From positions 1-8,722 of the forward strand of contig JASHUW010000507.1 of NCBI GenBank assembly GCA_030039815.1: a stretch of 8,722 nucleotides of DNA, in the 5' to 3' direction. The notes under the pieces are model-generated. The model ran no database searches. It was not told where the DNA came from and worked only from the letters and a program-made list of their open reading frames with translations. Below, in pieces: positions 1 through 7,082 of this stretch. This stretch comes from Alphaproteobacteria bacterium (GTDB taxonomy: Bacteria; Pseudomonadota; Alphaproteobacteria; ATCC43930; CGMCC-115725). Positions within the stretch are counted from its first letter, which is position 1. Every line of letters starts with the position of its first letter. The position numbers and the translations under genes were made by a program.

Positions 1-407
1 ACCGGCCGCTCGCCCAGCTCCGGCTCGTTGTCGCTGTGGAAGCCGATGCTATCCTGATGGTCGCGGTAATAGTTGAGCAGGACGCTGTTGAACGCCGAAC
101 CGGCCATCGCTTCGACCCGGGTCTTGACGTCGAGCAGGATTGGCGTCAAGGGCAGCGGGCGAAGCTCAATGCCGGAATAGGCGTAACGCGCGCCGGCATC
201 GCCGTACCAGGCGGTCAAACGCGGCTGCGGCACACGCCGCCCCCACACCATCACCTCTTCGCATCGCCACGGGACTTCGGCGATGAGCTGCCTGACGATC
301 TGCTCGTCAGGCTTCGCCAGCGCCAGACGCGCGAGGTAGAACACCTCGGCATCGGGCATCGGTAGACGCTCGAAGGCCGAGGCCGGCGCGAACGGGTCCG
401 CCGTCAT
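1..407 (-). CDS. AlkB-like 2-oxoglutarate/Fe(II) dioxygenase, 3' end beyond window
   Basis: The visible part is the first 135 codons, starting at the ATG at 407-405 with a GGAGG seven bases upstream (plus-strand 415-419). The rest of the gene lies left of the window. Members of this family remove alkyl groups from damaged nucleic-acid bases by oxidative demethylation, using Fe(II), O2 and 2-oxoglutarate. Visible marks are PRLTAWYGD (residues 62-70) followed by YAYSG, and then NSVLLNYYRD (107-116) leading to DSIGFHSDNEPELG (119-132). The last stretch holds the HxD half of the iron site (H124, D126), and N112/Y114 are likely 2-oxoglutarate contacts. The motif order and wording resemble human ALKBH3-type proteins more than E. 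coli AlkB. The second iron His and the 2-oxoglutarate-binding Arg would lie in the missing part, so intactness cannot be judged. The gene is divergent from dnaK, with 268 bp between the two starts. The family assignment is firm; the substrate (DNA or RNA, which lesion) is unknown. Confidence 0.88.
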   Translation of the reverse strand, partial: MTADPFAPASAFERLPMPDAEVFYLARLALAKPDEQIVRQLIAEVPWRCEEVMVWGRRVPQPRLTAWYGDAGARYAYSGIELRPLPLTPILLDVKTRVEAMAGSAFNSVLLNYYRDHQDSIGFHSDNEPELGERP

Positions 408-550
408 GCGCCGGCCTCCGCGACCCTGCGGAGCGCAATGTCTGCCCCGCGCGCATGAAAGGCCGGGGCTTCGCTTTGGGAACTTGCCGAAACGATCATG
501 AAAGATGAGACAATTCGCTCATTCGTTGCGTTTTCTGCGCCGCGTCCCCT

Positions 551-581
551 GTTGTTCCGCGCGACAGCGCTCCTATATACC
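551..581 (+). promoter_or_regulatory. Candidate heat-shock (sigma-32) promoter of dnaK
   Basis: GTTG at 551-554 is followed by exactly 17 bases and then CCTATAT at 572-578. The alphaproteobacterial heat-shock consensus, as I know it, is CTTG-N17/18-CYTATnT, so only the first base of the -35 differs. The start of transcription would fall near 585, giving a leader of about 90 nt. An overlapping housekeeping promoter (TTGTTC, 16 bases, TATATA) is possible but matches sigma-70 poorly. I saw no CIRCE inverted repeat, which agrees with sigma-32 rather than HrcA control. Confidence 0.5.
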
Positions 582-638
582 TCGTGTCAGCATATCCATG
601 GCTGATGTCATTTCCCGGGGGACCGGGGCGGCGCCTAC

Positions 639-662
639 CAGGGCCGTGCGGTCCTGCTTTTG
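639..662 (+). promoter_or_regulatory. Hairpin plus short T run in the dnaK leader
   Basis: CAGGGCC (639-645) pairs with GGTCCTG (650-656) across a GTGC loop: seven pairs, one of them G-U. CTTTTG (657-662) follows. The shape is that of a weak intrinsic terminator or a structure close to the dnaK ribosome-binding site (GAGG 667-670, five bases before the ATG). A possible 21-codon leader ORF (598-663) runs through it. The stem is short and the T run is only four, so a chance structure is possible. Confidence 0.25.
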
Positions 663-675
663 ACGTGAGGTTTCC

Positions 676-2610
<1,935 letters not shown>

Positions 2611-2657
2611 GCGAGACCTCGATGCCGGGGCATGATCCCCTGGGCACGATCCTTGCT

Positions 2658-2683
2658 CACCCCCGGGCATCGGCCCGGGGGTG
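2658..2683 (+). promoter_or_regulatory. Perfect 11-bp stem-loop between dnaK and dnaJ
   Basis: CACCCCCGGGC (2658-2668) pairs perfectly with GCCCGGGGGTG (2673-2683) across an ATCG loop. No T run follows, so it is not a classical intrinsic terminator. It lies inside the 111-nt gap of an apparent operon. A reasonable reading, by analogy with other chaperone operons, is partial attenuation, RNA processing or protection of the dnaK message, giving less DnaJ than DnaK. No heat-shock promoter motif was found in the gap. Confidence 0.55.
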
Positions 2684-2721
2684 GTGGCCACTCCCGCGAC
2701 TCGGGCAAACCTTGATCGACC

Positions 2722-3852
2722 ATGGCTAAACAGGACTATTACGAGACCCTCGGCGTTGCCAAAGGCGCCAGCGCCGACGATTTGAAGCGCGCCTATCGCA
2801 AGATGGCGATGCAGTACCATCCCGACCGCAACGCCGGGGACAAGGCAGCCGAGCAGAGATTCAAGGACGTCAACGAGGCCTACGACGTTCTGAAGGACGA
2901 CCAGAAGCGGGCCGCCTATGACCGTTTCGGCCATGCCGCGTTCGAGAATGGCGGCATGGGGGCGGGCGCCGGCGGATTTGGCGGGTTCTCGGGCGGTTTC
3001 GCCGACATTTTCGAGGAGATGTTCGGCGCAATGGGCGGTGCGCGTCGCGACGCCGGCCCGAACCGCGGCGGCAGCGACCTGCGCTATAATCTCGAAATCT
3101 CGCTGGAAGACGCCTTCAAGGGCAAGCAGACGACGATCCGCGTCAACACCTTCGGCCAGTGCGAGCCGTGCCAGGGCAAGGGCGCCGAGCCCGGCTCATC
3201 GCCGGCGACCTGCCGCACCTGCCAGGGTCATGGCCGGGTGCGCGCGCAGCAGGGATTCTTCACCATCGAGCGCACCTGCCCGACCTGCCAGGGCGTGGGC
3301 ACGGTCATCGAAAAGCCGTGCCGCGCCTGCGGCGGGCAAGGCCGGGTGCGCCGCGAGAAGACGCTGTCGGTCAACATCCCGCCAGGCGTGGAAGACGGTA
3401 CCCGCATCCGGCTCGCCGGCGAGGGCGAGGTCGGGATGCTCGGCGGCGCGGCGGGCGACCTTTACATCTTTATCAGCATCGCCCAGCACGCGATCTTCCA
3501 GCGCGATGGCGCCAACATCTATTGCCGCGTGCCGCTGCCGTTCACCACGGCGGCGCTCGGCGGGTCGATCGAGGTGCCGACCGTCGAGGGGACGCGTACC
3601 AAGGTGACGGTGCCCGCCGGCACGCAATCGGGCCACCGCTTCCGGCTGCGCGGCAAGGGCATGACGGTGCTGCGCTCGCCGACCCGCGGCGACATGTACG
3701 TGCATGCGGTGGTTGAGACACCGGTCAACCTGACGAAGCGCCAGCAGGAATTGCTGCGCGAGTTCGAGAAGGAAGGCGGCGGCAAGACCAACCCGGAAAG
3801 CGAAGGCTTCTTCGCCCGGGTCAAGGAATTCTTCGAGGATCTGCGGGAGTAA
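2722..3852 (+). CDS. dnaJ: Chaperone protein DnaJ (Hsp40, type I)
   Basis: DnaJ is the co-chaperone that delivers unfolded clients to DnaK and stimulates its ATPase. The 376-residue product has the complete type I layout. The J domain (about 1-70) carries the invariant HPD at 33-35 within QYHPDRN. A Gly/Phe-rich segment runs from about 77 to 106. The zinc domain has four CxxCxGxG repeats: CEPCQGKG (147-154), CRTCQGHG (164-171), CPTCQGVG (186-193) and CRACGGQG (200-207). The C-terminal client-binding and dimerisation domains follow. The start gives the canonical MAKQDYYE; no good Shine-Dalgarno precedes it (CTTGATCGACC), so translation may depend on coupling or on the upstream structure. It lies 111 nt after dnaK on the same strand and is probably co-transcribed from the dnaK heat-shock promoter. 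The stop codon touches a palindromic repeat. All zinc ligands are present. Confidence 0.98.
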   Translation: MAKQDYYETLGVAKGASADDLKRAYRKMAMQYHPDRNAGDKAAEQRFKDVNEAYDVLKDDQKRAAYDRFGHAAFENGGMGAGAGGFGGFSGGFADIFEEMFGAMGGARRDAGPNRGGSDLRYNLEISLEDAFKGKQTTIRVNTFGQCEPCQGKGAEPGSSPATCRTCQGHGRVRAQQGFFTIERTCPTCQGVGTVIEKPCRACGGQGRVRREKTLSVNIPPGVEDGTRIRLAGEGEVGMLGGAAGDLYIFISIAQHAIFQRDGANIYCRVPLPFTTAALGGSIEVPTVEGTRTKVTVPAGTQSGHRFRLRGKGMTVLRSPTRGDMYVHAVVETPVNLTKRQQELLREFEKEGGGKTNPESEGFFARVKEFFEDLRE

Positions 3853-3886
3853 CCCTCACCCGTCTCCGGGCTTTTGCCCGGATCCA

Positions 3887-3910
3887 CCCTCTCCCGCAAG
3901 CGGGAGAGGG
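3887..3910. repeat. 24-bp palindrome, copy 1
   Basis: CCCTCTCCCGC (3887-3897), AA, then GCGGGAGAGGG (3900-3910) form a perfect 11-bp stem. The sequence is identical to copy 2, which begins 46 bases further on. Confidence 0.9.
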
Positions 3911-3932
3911 GATAATAGCACCGCCGCAAAAC

Positions 3933-3956
3933 CCCTCTCCCGCAAGCGGGAGAGGG
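3933..3956. repeat. 24-bp palindrome, copy 2
   Basis: The 24 bases are identical to copy 1, with the same AA centre between the 11-base arms 3933-3943 and 3946-3956. Because the centre reads AA on the plus strand in both copies, the palindromes form a direct repeat, although their flanks are in inverted orientation. Confidence 0.9.
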
Positions 3957-3989
3957 TGGCAAGACGCGAAGCGGCGAGCCGGGTGAGGG

Positions 3990-4931
3990 TCAGGCTAATC
4001 CCATCATCCTGAGCACCGCGTCGCCGAGCACGCCGTAGGGGCTGCACAGCGTCTCGGGCAGGTCGAGATGGCTGTAATTCTCGGCGACGATCAGCTCGCG
4101 CAGCTTCCCGGCCTTGTCGACCGCAGCGGCGAATTCCTTGGCCTGGCGGATGAACTCGGGCGTCTCGTAGGTGCCGTACGAGACGATGACCGGCGCGCCG
4201 AGCCGGTCGAGACGGCGGATCGGGCTCAGCTCCTCGACCATCGCGTCGGTGAACTTGACGTAGTTGGCGCGCGCCGAGAGCCGCACTGGCGCCAGCTCGT
4301 ACATGCCGCTGGTGCAGAGGCCACCCTTGACGATATCCGCGGGCAGACCGTGCTCGCGCCGCCAGTCGGTGGTCAGCGCCACTGCGGCGAGATGCGCACC
4401 GGACGACTGTCCGCCGATATAGAGCCGGTTCGGGTCGCCGCCAAAGCCAGCGGCGTTGCGCCAGACCCAAGCGATCACGCGGCACACCTGCTCGGCCATC
4501 GGAAACAGGCTGCCGCCGGCTTCGGCGACATTGATGAAATCGGGTACGACGTAATGCGCGCCGGCACCAAGGAACATCTCCGCCGGCGCCGAATATGACT
4601 TGGCGTCGCCGCGTATCCAGGCGCCGCCATGGATGAAGACGAAGATCGGCGCGCTCGGCCGGTCGGTGCGGAAGATGTCGAGTTGCTCGATCGCGCTGTC
4701 GCCGTAGGCACGGCGCAAGGGCTCGCCGATCCGCGCGCGGGTGCGCGCGCTGTTCGACGCCCAACGCCGGTTCAATTGCAGGATGTTGGGCTGGTAGACC
4801 GCCTGGTCGTAGGCCGCGTCGAGCTCGATCTGGTCGTAATCGAGAAAGACGCGCGGGCCCTTCTCGTGCGGCGGCGGCCCGCGATAGGGATCGACCCGCG
4901 GCGGCGGCAGGATGATAGCGCTGTCGCTCAT
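3990..4931 (-). CDS. Alpha/beta hydrolase, kynurenine formamidase (arylformamidase)-like
   Basis: The 313-residue product belongs to the alpha/beta-hydrolase fold, closest in pattern to arylformamidases and related carboxylesterases (BD-FAE/KFase type). VFIHGGAWIRGD (98-109) is the HGGxW oxyanion-hole motif. The nucleophile elbow is GGQSSGAHLA (173-182) with Ser176. SYGTYETPEFIRQ (251-263) is the strand and helix where the acidic residue sits, probably Glu256. ENYSHLDL (284-291) supplies His288. No signal peptide is seen, so it is probably cytosolic. The ATG at 4931-4929 was chosen over the TTG directly before it; the Shine-Dalgarno is weak (GAGA). The gene lies downstream of the LigB-type dioxygenase on the same strand, 189 nt away, with a palindromic repeat in the gap. 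A formamidase next to an oxygenase could open an N-formyl or ring-cleavage product, but kynurenine itself is not implied because no tryptophan dioxygenase or kynureninase is present. It converges on dnaJ. Confidence 0.85.
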   Translation of the reverse strand: MSDSAIILPPPRVDPYRGPPPHEKGPRVFLDYDQIELDAAYDQAVYQPNILQLNRRWASNSARTRARIGEPLRRAYGDSAIEQLDIFRTDRPSAPIFVFIHGGAWIRGDAKSYSAPAEMFLGAGAHYVVPDFINVAEAGGSLFPMAEQVCRVIAWVWRNAAGFGGDPNRLYIGGQSSGAHLAAVALTTDWRREHGLPADIVKGGLCTSGMYELAPVRLSARANYVKFTDAMVEELSPIRRLDRLGAPVIVSYGTYETPEFIRQAKEFAAAVDKAGKLRELIVAENYSHLDLPETLCSPYGVLGDAVLRMMGLA

Positions 4932-4984
4932 CAAATTCTCAAAAGTGGTCGCCCTTTAGTGGCGATCGCAAAATCCAGGTTTCT

Positions 4985-5109
4985 TTCCGCTCCCCAGCGG
5001 AAGCCGGGGTCCACATTTCAATCGCACGAACGGCGGCAAGGTGGGTCCCGGCTTTCGCCGGGAAGCGTCAATAGGCGGCAACGGCCCGGAAGGGCCGCCC
5101 CGGAATGAC
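4985..5109. repeat. Second palindromic intergenic repeat, different family
   Basis: Three stem-loops follow each other: TTCCGCT-CCCC-AGCGGAA (4985-5002), TCCCGGC-TTTC-GCCGGGA (5046-5063) and CGGCCC-GGAA-GGGCCG (5082-5097). CCGGGGTCCAC (5004-5014) is also complementary, 9 of 11, to GTGGGTCCCGG (5041-5051), so a larger fold is possible. The end, CCCCGGAATGACA, resembles a dispersed repeat I recall from rhizobial and related genomes. It lies between the stop of the minus-strand dioxygenase and the start of the hydrolase downstream of it, where it could end or stabilise the upstream message. No coding region was seen in this 189-nt gap. Confidence 0.7.
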
Positions 5110-5120
5110 AGCCGAGGATA

Positions 5121-6173
5121 CTACGGCCGGAAGACCGCGAAGCACTTGTCCGAATTGAAGATGTAACTCTCGACGTAGTCGATGATCTCGGGATCGCGCT
5201 GCAGCTGGTGCATCGCCCCGCCGAGGGTGATCCAGTTGAGGAACTCCTGCTGGCCGGCGTCCTCGATCTGGGCGGTGGTCAGTTCGCGCCAGCGGGTGAG
5301 CTTGCCCGACGACAGCTCATCGAAGCGCGCCCGGTCGCCGGCATTGTCCGGGTAGAGATAGTGGTTCTTCGGTGTCAGGAACGCGTGCGACCACGAGGAC
5401 GAGGCGACGAGCGCCACCCGGTACGGGCTGTCCTTGAGGATGCGGGCGATCGCACCGCCTATGTCGAAACAGCGCCGCGGGTTCGGGCCAGGCGGATCGA
5501 CGAGGTTCGGGTCGGCCTCGCCGGTCAAATGCGCGGTCGAACCGCGCTTGGCGATGACGCTCGACCCGTAGCAGTTCACGTGGAACGGCACGACCGGGTA
5601 GGGGAAGCCTTTGCGGTCGTAGTCGAGATACATGACAGTATTGATAAAGGCATGCGGCAGCCCATTCTCGTAGCGCATCTTGTAGGCGTAGCTGACGTCG
5701 TAATCCTCGCCGATCAGCTTTGCCGCGAGATAGGAGGCGCCGGCCTTGTGGCCCTTGGTCTTGATGACCGTGTCCTTGCCCTCGTTCCAGATGTTGGTGT
5801 TGCCCATGAAGTAGCGGGCGAACGGGTGGGACTCGATCTCTTCCTGAAGGAAGACGCAAAACGACGGCACGCCCTCCTCGCGGAAATTCTCGTATTGGTC
5901 ATCGCCAAAGATCACGACGAAATCGGGTTTGAACGCGTCGATCGCCTCGCGCGCCTTGCGGAAGCCGTTGACGAGCCGGGCGCGATGCTCCTTGGCCGAG
6001 GCGACAGGGTCTTTCCATTCCTCGCGCATTTGCGCCGGCCAGGTCTTCGGGTCCTTCAATTTCTCCGGCACCTGGTCGCTGTTGAGCGTGCGGTTCAACA
6101 ACCCGGCCATCTGTTCGTCGGGTTGGATCAGCCCCGGATAATGGGTGACGCCGACACCGAGGATTTCGCCCAT
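5121..6173 (-). CDS. Class III extradiol dioxygenase, LigB superfamily, with an altered metal-site motif
   Basis: The 350-residue product resembles the catalytic beta subunit of protocatechuate 4,5-dioxygenase (LigB) and relatives, which open catechol-type rings with a non-haem Fe(II) held by two His and one Glu. Matches, aligned from memory of LigB, are THYPGL (10-15) with the first ligand His11 and KPDFVVIFGDDQYENF (82-97) at the place of the usual NDH motif. Further on are RCFDIGGAIARI (234-245), ASSSWSHAFL (257-266) with the likely acid/base His263, and QQEFLNWITLGGAM (308-321) with the carboxylate ligand Glu310. The second iron ligand, normally His in NDH, reads Gln93 here. It is longer than LigB (about 300 residues) because of insertions around 30-60 and 120-145. 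No separate LigA-like small subunit lies beside it. AGGGAGGT five bases upstream supports the ATG at 6173-6171. It is divergent from the plus-strand hydrolase and first of a probable two-gene leftward unit. The ring-cleavage substrate is unknown, and the activity itself is uncertain given the motif change. Confidence 0.85.
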   Translation of the reverse strand: MGEILGVGVTHYPGLIQPDEQMAGLLNRTLNSDQVPEKLKDPKTWPAQMREEWKDPVASAKEHRARLVNGFRKAREAIDAFKPDFVVIFGDDQYENFREEGVPSFCVFLQEEIESHPFARYFMGNTNIWNEGKDTVIKTKGHKAGASYLAAKLIGEDYDVSYAYKMRYENGLPHAFINTVMYLDYDRKGFPYPVVPFHVNCYGSSVIAKRGSTAHLTGEADPNLVDPPGPNPRRCFDIGGAIARILKDSPYRVALVASSSWSHAFLTPKNHYLYPDNAGDRARFDELSSGKLTRWRELTTAQIEDAGQQEFLNWITLGGAMHQLQRDPEIIDYVESYIFNSDKCFAVFRP

Positions 6174-6265
6174 CGTGCACCTCCCTGACGATCACTCATC
6201 AAATCATAGCAGAGCCGACGCCTGTTCTCGACTAGGATCATACGCAAACGACCCGGAGGGGAGAA
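6174..6265. promoter_or_regulatory. Divergent promoter region of the enzyme cluster, with a candidate leftward promoter
   Basis: This 92-bp gap separates the two divergent start codons and must drive both arms unless they are read through. On the minus strand, TCGAGA (6231-6226), a 17-base spacer and TATGAT (6208-6203) form a fair sigma-70 promoter for the dioxygenase, with a leader of about 20-25 nt. I found no equally good promoter for the plus strand. A strong Shine-Dalgarno, GGAGGGGAG (6255-6263), precedes the plus-strand hydrolase. No clear operator palindrome was seen, and no regulator gene lies within the window. Confidence 0.4.
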
Positions 6266-7072
6266 ATGCCGAACTTCAAGCCCTCGACCGATTGCGACAT
6301 GCATTATGAGGTCGACGATTTCACCGATCCGTGGACAACCCCCGAGACCGTGCTGATGCTGCACGGCAATGCCGAAAGCGGGCTCGCCTGGTGGCGCTGG
6401 GTGCCGAAAGTGGCGCGGCATTACCGGGTAGTGCGGCCCGACATGCGGGGCTTTGGCCAGTCATCTCCCATGCCGCGCGAGTTTCATTGGACCCTCGATC
6501 GGCTGATCGAGGATTTCTGCCTGTTGATGGACCATGTGCGGGTGGACCGATTTCACCTCGTCGGCGCCAAGATCGGCGGCACTATCGCCCGCGCTTTCGC
6601 GGCGCGCCGGCCCGAGCGGGTCAAGACCCTGACTGTGGTTGGCTCGCCGCCGCCCTATCGCGAGGAAGCCGCCAAAAGCGTCGGCGCAACGATCAAAATG
6701 TTCGAGGATCACGGCGTCGAATACTGGGCGCGGCAGAACATGGGCAACCGGCTGGGCAGCTATTTCCCGCCAGAGGGGTTCGAGTTCTGGGTCAAGTATA
6801 TGGGCCGCACCGCGCTGTCGACGCAGCTCGGCTTCATGCCGACGATCGCGGTGGCCGACATCCGCCCGGACATCCCCAAGATCAAGTGCCCGACGCTGGT
6901 CGTCACCACCGAGGATAGCGGGCTCGGCTCGGTCGCCGCGATGCGCGCGTGGCAGGAGCAGATCGCCGGCTCCGAGCTGGTCGTGTTTCCGGGCAATTCC
7001 TACCACGTCGCGGCGACCCACGCCGACCAGGCGGCCGACGCCACGCTCGATTTCCTCAAGCGGCGCGGCTAG
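6266..7072 (+). CDS. Alpha/beta-hydrolase-fold protein with Lys at the nucleophile position
   Basis: The 268-residue product has the single-domain alpha/beta-hydrolase layout seen in epoxide hydrolases, enol-lactonases and C-C bond (meta-cleavage product) hydrolases. VLMLHGNAESG (29-39) is the oxyanion-hole loop. VVRPDMRGFGQSS (55-67) is the usual strand and loop after it. FHLVGAKIGGTIARAFA (96-112) is the nucleophile elbow. A helical cap runs from about 130 to 200. VVTTEDSG (212-219) gives the acid Asp217, and GNSYHVAATH (243-252) gives His247. The elbow, normally G-x-S-x-G, reads G-A-K-I-G, with Lys102 (codon AAG) in place of the nucleophile. The rest of the fold is intact, so this is a substitution within a preserved gene. 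It might act without a covalent intermediate, or have a non-hydrolytic or binding role. It begins the rightward arm; its TAG stop overlaps the Shine-Dalgarno of the next gene, which strongly suggests one operon and translational coupling. Confidence 0.88.
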   Translation: MPNFKPSTDCDMHYEVDDFTDPWTTPETVLMLHGNAESGLAWWRWVPKVARHYRVVRPDMRGFGQSSPMPREFHWTLDRLIEDFCLLMDHVRVDRFHLVGAKIGGTIARAFAARRPERVKTLTVVGSPPPYREEAAKSVGATIKMFEDHGVEYWARQNMGNRLGSYFPPEGFEFWVKYMGRTALSTQLGFMPTIAVADIRPDIPKIKCPTLVVTTEDSGLGSVAAMRAWQEQIAGSELVVFPGNSYHVAATHADQAADATLDFLKRRG

Positions 7073-7076
7073 GGAG
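7071..7076 (+). promoter_or_regulatory. Ribosome-binding site that fixes the MetE-like start
   Basis: AGGGAG lies six bases before the ATG at 7083 and uses the last two bases of the preceding stop codon. The open frame extends upstream to 6639, but that part is out of frame with the well-supported hydrolase gene, so the ATG at 7083 is the start. Confidence 0.75.
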
Positions 7077-7082
7077 ACAACC

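Larger units (their letters stand above)
3852..3990. repeat. Composite REP/BIME-like element between convergent genes
   Basis: The element is bounded by a perfect 11-bp inverted repeat, ACCCTCACCCG (3852-3862) and CGGGTGAGGGT (3980-3990). It is two related units facing each other: 3852-3911 on the plus strand and 3990-3932 on the minus strand. Each unit runs ACCCTCACCCG, a variable 20-21 bases, then CCACCCTCTCCCGC leading into a 24-bp palindrome. The variable part of the left unit is itself a hairpin (TCCGGGC-TTTT-GCCCGGA, 3865-3882). The 20-bp linker is 3912-3931. The two-inverted-unit design is that of BIME-type elements, which are usually spread by RAYT transposases; none is present here. 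Its outer bases are shared with the stop codons of dnaJ and of the minus-strand hydrolase. A role in bidirectional transcript termination or 3'-end protection is inferred. Confidence 0.85.

Noticed and set aside
36..365. Plus-strand frame of 109 codons at the left edge
   Set aside because: It has no recognisable motif and lies antisense to the AlkB-like gene, whose motifs are unmistakable on the other strand.
483..510. CTTG at 483-486 as a heat-shock -35 element
   Set aside because: No CYTAT-type -10 lies 17-18 bases downstream; the GTTG/CCTATAT pair at 551-578 fits much better.
2652..2680. CTTG at 2652-2655 as a separate dnaJ heat-shock promoter
   Set aside because: The -10 position falls inside the GC stem (GCCCGGG) with no match to CYTAT.
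3856..4764. Minus-strand frame of 302 codons overlapping the formamidase-like hydrolase
   Set aside because: It is a frame-shifted shadow: the hydrolase frame carries HGGAW, GQSSG and SHLD, and this one shows only Arg-rich filler reaching into the repeat.
3852..5109. CRISPR array or insertion-sequence ends suggested by the repeated palindromes
   Set aside because: There are only two copies of the 24-bp palindrome with one short linker, no regular spacers, no cas gene, and no transposase frame between the inverted ends.
5208..6188. Plus-strand frame of 326 codons opposite the dioxygenase
   Set aside because: It is antisense to a gene with clear LigB-family motifs and has no motif of its own.
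6639..7082. Upstream extension of the MetE-like frame
   Set aside because: It overlaps the whole second half of the plus-strand hydrolase out of frame and is Arg/Ser-rich. The ribosome-binding site at 7071-7076 and the family alignment place the start at 7083.
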